The translations under genes were made by a program, and so were the position numbers. Source: Pseudoxanthomonas sp. X-1 (GTDB lineage: Bacteria; Pseudomonadota; Gammaproteobacteria; Xanthomonadales; Xanthomonadaceae). Taken from it: a stretch of 64,000 nucleotides of DNA. The DNA lies in NCBI RefSeq assembly GCF_020042665.1, contig NZ_CP083376.1, forward strand, positions 2,764,001 through 2,828,000, written 5' to 3'. This document shows positions 1-9,300 of this stretch, piece after piece. Positions within the stretch are counted from its first letter, which is position 1. The number at the start of each line of letters is the position of its first letter. The notes below the pieces were generated by a model that saw only the letters and a program-made list of their open reading frames with translations, searched no databases and had not been told where the DNA came from.

Positions 1-97
1 GTTCGCCGGCTCGCTGCTGCAGCGCGCGCGCCTGGACAACCTGCGCCGCGAAGCCGGCAAGGACTGGGTGCTGCGGCTGGCGGAGGCGCGTCCGTGA
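1..97 (+). CDS. ccmC: Heme exporter subunit CcmC, C-terminal end only (partial)
   Basis: Only the last 31 codons are inside the window, ending in a TGA at 95-97. The visible tail ([14 protein letters not shown]...) is a basic helix with no membrane segment, as expected for the cytoplasmic C-terminus of CcmC, the membrane protein that loads heme onto CcmE. Identification rests on context: the next genes are ccmD, ccmE, ccmF, ccmG, ccmH and ccmI in the standard order, and the ccmD start codon overlaps this stop (GTGA, 94-97). The tail alone would not identify it. Confidence 0.7.
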   Translation, partial: FAGSLLQRARLDNLRREAGKDWVLRLAEARP

Positions 98-270
98 GCT
101 ACCTGCCCTACGTCATCGGCGCCTATGCGGTGTTCGCGATCGTGCTGGCCTGGGATTTCCTGCTGCCGCGCCTGCAGCTGCGCCAGCTGCTGCGCAACGC
201 CCGCCAGCGCCAGGCCCGCGCCCAGGCCCGGCGGGTGGCCGCGTCCACGCAGACCGAGTTGCCGCGATGA
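94..270 (+). CDS. ccmD: Heme exporter protein CcmD
   Basis: A 58-residue protein starting at GTG 94 inside the ccmC stop and ending at TGA 268-270, which overlaps the ccmE ATG at 267. It has one N-terminal membrane segment ([22 protein letters not shown], residues about 3-24) followed by a short, very Arg/Gln-rich cytoplasmic tail. This is the CcmD pattern, the small membrane peptide that helps release holo-CcmE from CcmABC. The family has almost no conserved residues, so size, topology and position carry the call. Confidence 0.85.
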   Translation: MSYLPYVIGAYAVFAIVLAWDFLLPRLQLRQLLRNARQRQARAQARRVAASTQTELPR

Positions 271-710
271 ATCCGGTCCGCCGCCGCCGTCTGCTGCTGG
301 TCTGCGCGCTGCTGGTCGCCGCGGGCCTGGCCACCGCGCTGGTCGCCGCGGCGCTGTCGCGCAACACCAACTATCTGTTCACCCCGGCCGAGGTGCTTTC
401 CGGCCAGGCCGGCGACCATGCGCGCTTCCGCCTGGGCGGCATGGTCGAGCGCGGCTCGTTCCAGCGCGCGCAGGGCTCGATGGAGGCGCATTTCCGCGTC
501 ACCGACGGCGATGCGCAGCTGCCGGTGGTCTATACCGGCATCCTGCCGGACCTGTTCCGCGAGGATCAGGCCGTGGTCGCCACCGGCTCGATGCAGGGCG
601 GCCAGTTCGTCGCCACCGAGGTGCTGGCCAAGCACGATGAGACCTACATGCCCAAGGAAGTCGCCGACAAGATGGGCAAGGCGCATCAGAAGCATCAGGT
701 GAAGCAGTGA
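267..710 (+). CDS. ccmE: Periplasmic heme chaperone CcmE
   Basis: 147 residues. An N-terminal membrane anchor (about residues 7-29, [20 protein letters not shown]) precedes an OB-fold domain with the CcmE markers [21 protein letters not shown] and the heme-binding segment [13 protein letters not shown]. The His of HDETY is the residue to which heme is covalently and transiently attached in this family, and the Tyr supports it. CcmE carries heme from CcmC to the CcmF/H ligase. Starts on ATG overlapping the ccmD stop (ATGA); ccmF follows after 37 bases. Confidence 0.96.
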   Translation: MNPVRRRRLLLVCALLVAAGLATALVAAALSRNTNYLFTPAEVLSGQAGDHARFRLGGMVERGSFQRAQGSMEAHFRVTDGDAQLPVVYTGILPDLFREDQAVVATGSMQGGQFVATEVLAKHDETYMPKEVADKMGKAHQKHQVKQ

Positions 711-747
711 GGTCTCGCAGGGGCGGGACCGCGAACCCGGCTTTGCC

Positions 748-2667
748 ATGCTCCCTGAGCTAGGCCAGTTCGCCCTCATCCTGGCGCTGCTGGTGGCCGT
801 TGTGCAGACGGTCCTGCCGGCGCTGGGCGCGCACCGCGGGCGCGTGGCATGGATGGCGATCGCACGACCGGCGGCGATCGCGCAGCTGGCCGCGGTGTTC
901 GTCGCGTTCGCGGCGCTGACCGCCGCCTTCGTGGGGCAGGACTTCTCGGTGCGCTACGTGGCCGAGAACTCCAACTCGCTGCTGCCGCTGGTCTATCGCT
1001 ACACCGCGGTATGGGGCTCGCACGAGGGATCGCTGCTGCTGTGGGCGCTGGTGCTGGCCGGCTGGAGCGCGGCGGTGGCCTGCTTCTCCGCGCACCTGCC
1101 GCAGGTGGTGGTGGCGCGCGTGCTGGCGGTGATGGGCGCGGTGGCGGTGGGCTTTTTGTCCTTCCTGCTGTTCACCTCCGACCCGTTCGTGCGGCTGCTG
1201 CCCTCGCCCGGCGAGGGGCGCGATCTCAATCCGCTGCTGCAGGACCCGGGGATGATCATCCATCCGCCGATGCTCTACATGGGGTACGTGGGCTTCGCGG
1301 TGCCTTTCGCCTTCGCCGTGGCCGCGCTGCTGGACGGCACGCTGGACGCGCGCTGGCTGCGCTGGACGCGGCCGTGGACCAACGTGGCCTGGGCGTTTTT
1401 GACCGGCGGCATCGCGCTGGGCAGCTGGTGGGCGTATTCGGAGCTGGGCTGGGGCGGCTGGTGGTTCTGGGACCCGGTGGAGAACGCCAGCTTCATGCCC
1501 TGGCTGGCCGGCGCGGCGCTGATCCATTCGCAGGCGGTGACCGAGAAGCGGGGCAGTTTCCGCGGCTGGACGCTGCTGCTCGCCATCACCGCGTTCTCCC
1601 TGTCGCTGCTGGGCACCTTCCTGGTGCGCTCGGGCGTGCTGACCAGCGTGCATGCGTTCGCCGCCGATCCCACGCGCGGGCTGTTCGTGCTGGTGTTCCT
1701 TGGCATCGTGGTCGGCGGTTCGCTGCTGCTGTACGCGCTGCGCGCGCCGCAGATGGGCGACGGCAGGCCGTTCGCGGCCAGTTCGCGCGAGACCCTGCTG
1801 TTGGCCAACAACGTGCTGCTGGCCTGCGCCTGCGCGATGGTCGCGCTGGGCACGCTGTATCCGCTGCTGGCCGATGCGCTGGACCTGGGCAAGATCTCGG
1901 TGGGCCCGCCCTACTTCAGCCTGCTGTTCCTGCTGCTGATGGCCCCGCTGGTGCTGCTGCTGCCGTTCGGCCCGCTGTTCAAATGGCAGCGCGAACAGGC
2001 CTCGCGCGTGGCCGCGCTGCTGGCGCCATGGGCGGTGCTGGCCGTGGTCGGCGGCGGCGGCGCCTACTTCCTCGCGCCGCAGGGCCAGTGGAAGACCGCC
2101 GCCGGCATCGCCGGGGCGCTGTGGGTGGCCGCCGGCACGCTGCGCTTTGTCTGGCAGCGGCTGCGCGCGCAGGGCCGGATGACCGCCGAGATGCTGGGCA
2201 TGAGCCTGGCGCATCTTGGCATCGCGGTCTTCCTGGTCGGCGCGCTGCTGGTCGAGGCGCTCAACGTGCAGCGTGAAGTGGCGCTTAGGCCCGGCCAGAC
2301 CGTCGAGGTCGGCCACTACGGCTTCACCTTCGAAGGCGTGCAGGAAAGCCGCGGCCCCAACTACGTCGCCGACCGCGGCACGCTGCAGCTGACCCGGCGC
2401 GATGCGCCGCTGCAGACCCTGCATCCGGAGAAGCGCGCCTACGCCAGCGGTGGCCAGGTCATGACCGAATCGGCCGTGCGCCTCGGCGTGCTCGGCGATG
2501 TCTACGTGGCACTGGGCGAGCCGCTGGGCAACGGTGCCTGGGCGGTACGCATCCAGGTCAAGCCGATGGTGCGCTGGATCTGGGCCGGCGCGGTGCTGAT
2601 GGCCTTGGGGGGACTGGTCAGCGCCGGCGATCGCCGCTTCCGCCGCCGCCCGGAGGCCACGCCGTGA
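748..2667 (+). CDS. ccmF: Cytochrome c heme lyase subunit CcmF
   Basis: 639 residues, normal for CcmF, with about 15 hydrophobic segments. The tryptophan-rich WWD motif (WGGWWFWDPVENASFMPW, about residues 233-250), which sits at the heme site in this family, is intact, as are the upstream segments typical of CcmF (YRYTAVWGSHEGSLLLWAL and DLNPLLQDPGMIIHPPMLYM). It acts in the inner membrane with CcmH, taking heme from CcmE and attaching it to CXXCH motifs of apocytochromes. The start MLPELGQFALIL matches the usual CcmF N-terminus. The stop overlaps the ccmG start (GTGA). Confidence 0.97.
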   Translation: MLPELGQFALILALLVAVVQTVLPALGAHRGRVAWMAIARPAAIAQLAAVFVAFAALTAAFVGQDFSVRYVAENSNSLLPLVYRYTAVWGSHEGSLLLWALVLAGWSAAVACFSAHLPQVVVARVLAVMGAVAVGFLSFLLFTSDPFVRLLPSPGEGRDLNPLLQDPGMIIHPPMLYMGYVGFAVPFAFAVAALLDGTLDARWLRWTRPWTNVAWAFLTGGIALGSWWAYSELGWGGWWFWDPVENASFMPWLAGAALIHSQAVTEKRGSFRGWTLLLAITAFSLSLLGTFLVRSGVLTSVHAFAADPTRGLFVLVFLGIVVGGSLLLYALRAPQMGDGRPFAASSRETLLLANNVLLACACAMVALGTLYPLLADALDLGKISVGPPYFSLLFLLLMAPLVLLLPFGPLFKWQREQASRVAALLAPWAVLAVVGGGGAYFLAPQGQWKTAAGIAGALWVAAGTLRFVWQRLRAQGRMTAEMLGMSLAHLGIAVFLVGALLVEALNVQREVALRPGQTVEVGHYGFTFEGVQESRGPNYVADRGTLQLTRRDAPLQTLHPEKRAYASGGQVMTESAVRLGVLGDVYVALGEPLGNGAWAVRIQVKPMVRWIWAGAVLMALGGLVSAGDRRFRRRPEATP

Positions 2668-3239
2668 GCGCGCCGACCGAGCGCCGCGGCGTCTCGCGCG
2701 GCGCGCTGATCATCGGTGCGCTGTGCCTGGCCGCCCTGTTCGCGCTGCTGCTGGTGGCCGTGCAGCGCTCCGATCGCCCCGACCGCCAGGCCCTGCCGTC
2801 GGCGCTGATCGGCCGCCCCGCACCGGCCACGGTGCTGCCGCTGCTGCACGCCCCGGAGGGCACGCTGGACCTGGCCACGCTGCGCGGCCGGCCCTACGTG
2901 CTCAACGTCTGGGGCAGCTGGTGCCCGGAGTGCCGGGTCGAACACCCCACCGTCAGCGCGCTGGCGCGCTCGGGTCGGGTGCGCGTGATCGGCTATGCGC
3001 TGAAGGACGATCCCGCCGATTCGCTGCGCTGGCTGCAGCAGTTCGGCAACCCGTACGAGGCCGTGGTCAGCGACGTGGAAGGCAAGGCCTCGCTGGACTG
3101 GGGCATCTATGGCGCGCCCGAGACCTTCCTGGTCGACGCCGGCGGCATCGTGCGCTGGAAGCACGTTGGCCCGCTCGACCAGGCCATCGTCGAACGCGAA
3201 CTGCTGCCGGCGCTGGCCGCCGCGGAGCGTGCGCGATGA
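2664..3239 (+). CDS. ccmG: Thiol:disulfide oxidoreductase CcmG/DsbE
   Basis: 191 residues from a GTG start at 2664. One N-terminal membrane anchor (residues about 13-31) is followed by a thioredoxin fold with active site WGSWCPECRVEHP (the CXXC is CPEC), the CcmG-typical NVWGSWC, YGAPETFLVDAGG with the cis-Pro strand, and a C-terminal helix. In this family the protein keeps apocytochrome c cysteines reduced for heme ligation in the periplasm. It overlaps ccmF by four bases, and its TGA at 3237-3239 overlaps the ccmH ATG at 3236. Confidence 0.96.
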   Translation: MSAPTERRGVSRGALIIGALCLAALFALLLVAVQRSDRPDRQALPSALIGRPAPATVLPLLHAPEGTLDLATLRGRPYVLNVWGSWCPECRVEHPTVSALARSGRVRVIGYALKDDPADSLRWLQQFGNPYEAVVSDVEGKASLDWGIYGAPETFLVDAGGIVRWKHVGPLDQAIVERELLPALAAAERAR

Positions 3240-3676
3240 AGGCGCTGCTGCGTGCCCTGCTGCTGATCCTCCTGGCCGCGCCGCTGTTGGCCTGGGCCCA
3301 GGTCAGCGATCCCACGCCGCTGCAGTTCCGCGACCCGGCGCAGGAGGCGCGCTTCAACGCGCTCACCCACGAGCTGCGCTGCGTGATGTGCCAGAACCAG
3401 TCGCTGGCCGATTCCAACGCGCAGATCGCCCACGACCTGCGCCGTGAAGTGCTGCAGCTGATGAACGCCGGCCAGAGCGACGCGCAGATCAAGACCTACC
3501 TGGTCTCGCGCTACGGCGAGTTCGTGCTGTATCGCCCGCAGGTCGAACGCAGCACCTGGCTGCTGTGGTTCGGGCCGGCGCTGCTGTTGGCGGTTGGCGC
3601 GCTGATCGTCGTGCGTGTGGTGCGCCGGCGCAGCGCGCAGGCGGTGCCGCCGGCCGACGACGGGCAGGAGTGGTGA
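3236..3676 (+). CDS. ccmH: Cytochrome c maturation protein CcmH (CycL-like, short form)
   Basis: 146 residues. A cleavable signal peptide (LLRALLLILLAAPLLAWAQV, cut probably after AWA) is followed by the family's redox motif LRCVMCQNQSLADSNA (LRCXXCQ) and a C-terminal membrane segment (WLLWFGPALLLAVGALIVV). CcmH reduces or holds apocytochrome c next to CcmF. This is the short version lacking the TPR domain; that domain is encoded by the next gene, ccmI. Starts within the ccmG stop and ends within the ccmI start (3674-3678). Confidence 0.95.
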   Translation: MKALLRALLLILLAAPLLAWAQVSDPTPLQFRDPAQEARFNALTHELRCVMCQNQSLADSNAQIAHDLRREVLQLMNAGQSDAQIKTYLVSRYGEFVLYRPQVERSTWLLWFGPALLLAVGALIVVRVVRRRSAQAVPPADDGQEW

Positions 3677-4695
3677 TGACGGGCTTCGTGATCGCCGCCG
3701 CCGTGCTGACCCTGCTGGTGCTGGGCGGCGCGCTGTGGCCGCTGTGGCGCGGCGCGCCGAAGCTGGCTGCCGGCCTGCTGGTCGCCCTGGGCGTGTGCGC
3801 ATTCGCGCTGTACCGGCTGCTGGGCACGCCGCAGGCCCTGGCGCCGCAGGCCAGCCAGGCGCCGACCACGGTGGAGGACGCCATCGCCCTGCTCAAGGAG
3901 CAGCTGCGGCGCGATCCGCGGGCCGCCGAGGGCTGGCAGCTGCTGGGCCGCACGCTGGCCGCGCAGGGCAAGGCCGTCGAAGCGCGCGAGGCCTTCGCCC
4001 GCGCCGTGGCGCTGCTGCCGGAGGACGCGAACGCGCTGGTCGAGGCGGCGCAGTCGCGCAGCCTGGCCGATCCGCAGCGGCGCCTGGACGACCAGGCCGT
4101 GGCGATGCTCGAACATGCGCTGCGGATCGACCCGACGCAGCAGCGCGCGCGCTGGTTCCTGGGCGTGGCCCAGCGCCAGCGCGGCGCCGCCGCGCAGGCC
4201 GCCGCCACCTGGGAACCCCTGCTGGCCCGCGTCGACGCCGCCACCGCCAACAGCCTGCGCGAACAGATCAACGCGGCCCGCGCGGAGGCCGGCCAGCCGC
4301 CGCTGCCCGCCGCGCCGCCGGCATCCGCAGTCGCTGACGAGGCCAACGCGGTGCGCGTGCGGGTCACGCTGGACCCCGCGCTTCCGGCCGCCGCACGCCC
4401 GCCGGCCGACGCCACGGTGTTCGTCATCGCGCGCATGCCCGATGGCCCGCCGATGCCCGTGGCCGTGCAGAAGCACACGCTGGGTCAACTGCCGCTGGAG
4501 ATCGTCCTGAGCGATGCGGACAGCCCGATGCCCACGCAGAAGCTCTCCGCACTGCACGAAGTCGAACTCATCGCCCGCGTGTCGGCCAGCGGCAATGCGC
4601 AGCGCGGCGCCGGCGATCTGGAATCGGCGCCGGTGCGCGTGCGCCTGCCGGCCCAGGCGCCGGTGACGCTGGTGATCGGCAGCGGCGCGCGCTGA
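3676..4695 (+). CDS. ccmI: Cytochrome c maturation protein CcmI (TPR apocytochrome chaperone)
   Basis: 339 residues from ATG 3676, sharing one base with the ccmH stop. Two N-terminal membrane segments (about 4-22 and 32-48) are followed by tetratricopeptide-type helices (EGWQLLGRTLAAQGKAVEAR, DDQAVAMLEHALRIDPTQQR) and then a beta-rich C-terminal domain (VRVRVTLDPALP... VFVIARMPDGPP... LVIGSGAR). This is the CcmI/CycH layout, in which the periplasmic domains bind the C-terminus of apocytochrome c and hand it to CcmF/H. Last gene of the operon. A candidate stem-loop lies just after it. Confidence 0.9.
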   Translation: MTGFVIAAAVLTLLVLGGALWPLWRGAPKLAAGLLVALGVCAFALYRLLGTPQALAPQASQAPTTVEDAIALLKEQLRRDPRAAEGWQLLGRTLAAQGKAVEAREAFARAVALLPEDANALVEAAQSRSLADPQRRLDDQAVAMLEHALRIDPTQQRARWFLGVAQRQRGAAAQAAATWEPLLARVDAATANSLREQINAARAEAGQPPLPAAPPASAVADEANAVRVRVTLDPALPAAARPPADATVFVIARMPDGPPMPVAVQKHTLGQLPLEIVLSDADSPMPTQKLSALHEVELIARVSASGNAQRGAGDLESAPVRVRLPAQAPVTLVIGSGAR

Positions 4696-4704
4696 GGGCG
4701 CGCT

Positions 4705-4734
4705 GGATCATCGGCACGCTGCGTTGCCGGATCC
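4705..4734 (+). terminator. Stem-loop after the ccm operon
   Basis: Arms GGATC-CGGCA (4705-4709, 4712-4716) and TGCCGGATCC (4725-4734) pair with a two-base bulge and an 8-base loop. There is no T-run after it, so it would be at best a weak or factor-dependent end point for the ccm transcript. Confidence 0.3.
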
Positions 4735-4772
4735 ACGCAAGCCGCGCGACGCGTCACGATTTGCCCACCGGC

Positions 4773-4785
4773 TACACTGACGCGA
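4773..4785 (+). promoter_or_regulatory. -10-like TACACT placed for a leaderless metX-like mRNA
   Basis: The sequence GGCTACACTGACGCGATG puts a -10-like hexamer (4773-4778) seven bases before the ATG at 4785, so transcription would begin at or next to the start codon. No Shine-Dalgarno sequence is present upstream, consistent with a leaderless transcript. No convincing -35 is seen. This is inference from spacing only. Confidence 0.4.
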
Positions 4786-5900
4786 TGACCGAATTCATCC
4801 CCCCCGGCACGCGCTGGCACGCGCTGTCCTCGCCCTTCCCGATGAAGCGCGGCGGCGCCCTGCACGGCGCGCGCGTCGCCTACGAGACCTGGGGCACGCT
4901 GTCGCCCGGACGCGACAACGCCATTTTGATCGTCACCGGCCTCTCGCCCGACGCGCATGCGGCCTCCAGCGCGCTGGACGACACGCCGGGCTGGTGGGAG
5001 GCGATGCTTGGCCCGGGCAAGGCGATCGACACCACGCGCTGGTTCGTGGTGTGCGTCAACTCGCTGGGCAGCTGCAAGGGCTCGACCGGACCGGCGTCGA
5101 TCGACACCGCCACCGGCCAGCCGTATCGCCTCACCTTCCCCGACCTGTCGATCGAGGACGGCGCCGCCGCTGCCGTGGAAGTGGTGCGCGCGCTCGGGAT
5201 CGAGCGGCTGGCCTGCGTGATCGGCAACTCCATGGGCGGCATGACTGCCCTGGCCCTGCTGCATGCCCATCCCGGCATCGCGCGCAGCCACATCAACATC
5301 TCCGGCAGCGCGCAGGCGCTGCCCTTCTCCATCGCCATCCGCTCGCTGCAACGCGAGGCGATCCGCCTGGACCCGCTGTGGAACGGCGGCGACTACAGCG
5401 AGAACGCCTATCCGGAAAGCGGCATGCGCATGGCGCGCAAGCTGGGCGTGATCACCTACCGCTCGGCGCTGGAATGGGACGGCCGCTTCGGCCGCGTGCG
5501 GCTGGAATCCGACCGCCCGGACGAGGAACCGTTCGGCCTGGAGTTCCAGGTGGAGAGCTATCTGGAAGGCCATGCGCGCCGCTTCGTGCGCCGCTTCGAC
5601 CCCAACTGCTATCTGTACCTGAGCCGCTCGATGGACTGGTTCGACCTGGCCGAATACGCCCCGGGCGGCGACGTCCTGCAGGCACTGACCACGATCCGGC
5701 TGGAGAAAGCCATGGCCATCGGCGCCACCACCGACATCCTGTTCCCGCTGCAGCAGCAGGAACAGATCGCCTCGGGCCTGCGTGCCGGCGGCGCCGACAG
5801 CAGCTTCGTCCCCCTGCCCTCGCCGCAGGGCCACGACGCCTTCCTGGTCGACTTCGCCCGCTTCGATCCGGCGGTGCGGGGGTTTCTGGCGGGGCTGTGA
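4785..5900 (+). CDS. MetX-family acyltransferase, probable serine O-succinyltransferase
   Basis: 371 residues, alpha/beta-hydrolase of the MetX (homoserine O-acetyltransferase) family. The triad is visible: nucleophile Ser149 in the elbow GNSMGG, Asp317 in TTDILFP and His350 in GHDAFLVD. The family markers NSLGSCKGSTGPAS and SMDWFDLAEY are present. Known from published work on the family: the MetX homologue of Xanthomonas-type bacteria succinylates serine for cysteine synthesis rather than acetylating homoserine. That substrate is inferred here from lineage, not from a diagnostic residue I can verify. ATG 4785 was chosen because the homology to the family begins at MTEFIPPGTRWH; a longer reading from 4761 adds unrelated residues. 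Monocistronic. Confidence 0.85.
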   Translation: MTEFIPPGTRWHALSSPFPMKRGGALHGARVAYETWGTLSPGRDNAILIVTGLSPDAHAASSALDDTPGWWEAMLGPGKAIDTTRWFVVCVNSLGSCKGSTGPASIDTATGQPYRLTFPDLSIEDGAAAAVEVVRALGIERLACVIGNSMGGMTALALLHAHPGIARSHINISGSAQALPFSIAIRSLQREAIRLDPLWNGGDYSENAYPESGMRMARKLGVITYRSALEWDGRFGRVRLESDRPDEEPFGLEFQVESYLEGHARRFVRRFDPNCYLYLSRSMDWFDLAEYAPGGDVLQALTTIRLEKAMAIGATTDILFPLQQQEQIASGLRAGGADSSFVPLPSPQGHDAFLVDFARFDPAVRGFLAGL

Positions 5901-5928
5901 GCCCGCGCCCTCGATGCGTCATGAAAAG

Positions 5929-5949
5929 GCCGGGCATCGCCCGGCTTCT
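5929..5949 (+). terminator. Terminator-like hairpin after the metX-like gene
   Basis: Perfect 7-base arms GCCGGGC (5929-5935) and GCCCGGC (5939-5945) with loop ATC, followed by TTCT. The spacing, 28 bases after the stop, suits an intrinsic terminator, although the T-run is short. Confidence 0.55.
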
Positions 5950-6102
5950 GCATGGTTCTTCGCGGGAACGGGTGGCCGGTGAGGCCTTCGCAGCCGGCCT
6001 CGACCCGCATTGAGTAGGTCAGGACTCCTTCCGACACGAAGCCCATTCGCTCAAACGCTCGCGGCAGCGGGCCGGCAGGCGGTGGCCGCGCTTAGCGAGG
6101 CG

Positions 6103-6153
6103 GGACGCCGAGCGCCCGAATCAGGGCAGGATGCCCTGATTGGGGGACAAGCG
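6103..6153 (+). repeat. Dispersed intergenic palindromic repeat, copy 1
   Basis: A roughly 50-base element beginning GCCGAGCGCCCGAATCAGGG. Its core is the palindrome AATCAGGGCA / TGCCCTGATT with a central GGA, followed by GGGGGACAAGCGG. A second copy with only a few differences lies at about 32403-32453. Both copies sit between convergent genes and near a bidirectional terminator. The repeat looks like a REP-type extragenic palindrome. Confidence 0.75.
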
Positions 6154-6253
6154 GACACCGCCCGCCGGACCGCTACCCTCCCGAGGCCGGAACACCCTGC
6201 AATCCGAAGCCGCAGCGCCCAAGCACCGCAATGCGCCGAACAAGCTGAGAACC

Positions 6254-6290
6254 AAAAGAGAAACCGGCTCCTCGCGGAGCCGGCTCTTTT
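6254..6290. terminator. Bidirectional intrinsic terminator
   Basis: Arms CCGGCTCC (6264-6271) and GGAGCCGG (6276-6283) with loop TCGC, flanked by AAAAGAG on the left and CTCTTTT on the right. It works as a U-tailed hairpin in both directions and closes the TonB receptor transcript (-) 24 bases after its stop. Confidence 0.85.
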
Positions 6291-6313
6291 GCAGCTGCCG
6301 CAGTCGCGTCGGC

Positions 6314-9300
6314 TTACCAGTCGTAGGCCGCCGAGAACTGCACGTAGCGCGGGGACTGGAACGCATACGGCAGGCCGTAGGTGTTGGAAACGGTGTAGGC
6401 CGCCGTTTCCGAGGTCCAGCCCTGCGAGGTGATGCCGTGGGAATTGAACACGTTGAATGCGTTCAGACCCAGGCGCAGCTTGTGGTCGAAATAGCCGGGC
6501 GCGTACACCACGCCCAGATCCCAATCGTGCGTCCACGGCAGGAACTTGGTACCGGGAGAAGCCGATTTGCCGAAGCAGGTGTGGTAGGCCGCGCCATAGT
6601 TGCCCGCCGGATCGGCCGGGCCGCCGTCGGCGTTGTCGTTCTCGTTGATGCTGCCATCCGGGTTGTAGTAGCCGAAACAGTTGGCCGGCGCACCCGCCAT
6701 CAGGCGCGCACTGACCCCCACCGACCAGTCGTCGTTGAAGGCGTAGCTGCCATGCAGCTTGATCTGATGGCGATGGTCGTTGGCCAGATAGCCATCGGCG
6801 TACTTCATGATCGCCGCGATATCCCAGTTCTCCGAGGTGGAAACGCCGTTGTCGTGGCTGTCGCTGCCCTGCCCGGTGTCCGAATTGGCCGGACCCTCGG
6901 TGTTACCCTGCAGCTTGGAGTAGGTGTAGTCCACGCGGAACTCCCACTTGCCATCGAACGGATGCTCCAGGAACAGGTCGATGGCCTTGTAGGTGCGCTT
7001 CATCGGCGACGGCCAGCCCCAGTCGCTGGGGTTCATGGTCAGCTTGGTATAGGTGCCGGTGGGGTTGCCGTTGGCGTCGACGTTCTGCAGGTTGAAGGTG
7101 TTGCTGGCGCTGGGGTTGGCGAGGAAGCAGCCCGGAATGCTGACACCGTCCGCCACGGCCTGTCCCTGGGTCGCCGCGAGCTTGTTGTACATCGTGCCCG
7201 AATCGCAGATGTCGTCCACCGCCGACTTCAGATCGCGATAGGTGACCTTGGCGCCAAAGGCCCAGGACGCGCCGAGCGTCTTCTCGAATCCCAGGATGTA
7301 TTCGTCCTGGTACTCGCTCTTGAGGTTGGTCGGCGCGATCGTATTGGGATCGACGGGCTTGCCGTCCTCACCGTTGAGCACCAGCACCGTACTGGCCTGA
7401 TCGGTCACCGGGGCGCCGGTATTGGGATTGATGCCGGTGTAGGTGAAGTACTGGCGGGTGAAGGTGGAGGGCGAAGCGCCACGCAGCGCCACCGCATTGG
7501 GCAGCGCCAGGAAGTAGCGCCCCGCGTTGGCGAACAGCTTGAACGAGGAATCACCGAAGACATCCCACGCCGCGCCGATCCGCGGCGCCCACTGGTTGCC
7601 ACTGTCCACGTAGGGCTTGCCGACGTTGTTGTAGTTGGTGAACTTGTCGTTGCGCAGGCCCACGGTCAGCAGCAGGTTGTCCACGACCTGCCACTTGTCC
7701 TCCAGGTAATAGGCATCCTGCTTGAGGGACATGCTGCTGGCATCGCTGTAGAACGTGTTGCTAACGTAGTAGCCATTGGACGCGGCCAGGCTGGGAATGC
7801 CGTAGGCGGCCAGCGCCCCCATGTTGTTGGTGTGGGAGTAGCGCCAGTTGTTGACGTACTGGGTGATGCCCTCGTTGTCGGACGAGAACTTCATGTTGTC
7901 CACGCCCAGGGTGAGGGTGTGGTCGCCCACCACCCATTGCAGGTCCGCGCGCAGGCCATGGCTGCGATCGATGGCGTTGGTACCGCCGGCGGTGATCGTG
8001 TTGGGAATGGTGACACCGCTGATGTCGGCCACGGCCGGATTCACCGTGGCCTGCGACGCGGTGACCATGTCGATGCCGGCCGACACCTGGGGATTGATCG
8101 CCTTGTAGGCCTGACGCGTGCGGCCGTAGGTGGCGTCGAAGGTCAGGCTGTCGGTGAGATAGCCGGTGTACTTGATCACCGACAGGTCGTTGGTCAGGTA
8201 GGTCGGCGTGATGGGGTTGAGCGCGTTGCCGATGGCCTGGGTATCGAAGTCGTAGTCGTAATCGGTGCCGCGCTCGTTGGTCTTCTCGTGCAGATAGGTG
8301 TACTCGAGCAGGTTGCTGTCGTTGATGTTCCAGTTCAACTTGGCATACAGCTTGGGATTGGTGCTGCTGTAGCGCTCGTAGGTCGCCGGCGCGGCCTGGC
8401 TGGGCGAACCGGTCGCGGTATCGACCTTGTCGGTTTCGGCGGAGATGAAGCCGAACAGGGTGTCGCGGATCAGCGGACCGCTGACGTAGCCGCTGTAGGT
8501 GCTCTCCCAGCGCTCGTGCTGGTTGCCCTTGTCGTAGAGGGTGCCCGCCAGCTGGGGCGATTCGTAGCCGTACTGATAGGGCTTGCCGGTGTCCGGATTG
8601 ACCGGCATGTTCGGATTGGCGTTGGCCGCGCTGAAATCCATGTTCGGGTAGTAGCGATCCGGATTGTTGGAGCGCAGGCCCTTGGGCGAGAACGTGATCT
8701 GCCCGCCGAAATGCAGATCGTTGCTGCCGCTCATGCCGATGCCGTTGATCACGCCGCCGTCGGAACGACCGTACTTGGCGCTGTAGCCACCGGTATAGGT
8801 TTCCTGCTGGGCGATCGATCCATAGGGCAGCGTGTAGCCGCCGACGTTGGTCATCGGGTTGCCGGTGAAGAAACCGTTGATGTAGTAGGCGTTCTCCGCG
8901 ACCGAGGCGCCGCCGAAGGACACGCTGTTGCCGAAGTAGTAGCCGTTGCCCGACGCGGTCCCAGGCGCCAGCAGCGCGATGGCTTCGGCCGAGCGCGGGA
9001 TCGGCAGGCGCTTGAGCTGCTCGGCGGTGATCACGGTATGGGTATCGGTCGCGGTCACGTCGATCTTCGGCGCCGACGCGCCGGTGACCCGGACCGTTTC
9101 CAGCGTCGCGGCGTTGCCGCCGAAGGACGCATCGACCGCGCTGCCGACCGTCACGGTCACCGTCCTGCTGCCGCCGTCCTGCGCGGTGACGGTGTAGGAC
9201 CCCACCGGCAGCGAGCCCAGGCTGTAGCGGCCATCGGCATCGGCCGTGACCGTGCGGCTGAAGCCGCTGTTGTTGCTGATGATCACGCTTGCGCCGGGCG

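Larger units (their letters stand above)
5901..6313. other. Gap between convergent genes, with terminators and a repeat
   Basis: 413 bases between the ends of the metX-like gene and the TonB receptor gene. It holds a terminator-like hairpin, one copy of a dispersed palindromic repeat and a strong bidirectional terminator (listed separately). An open frame of 140 codons crosses it but has no family resemblance and runs into the receptor gene antisense, so no gene is called. Confidence 0.8.
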
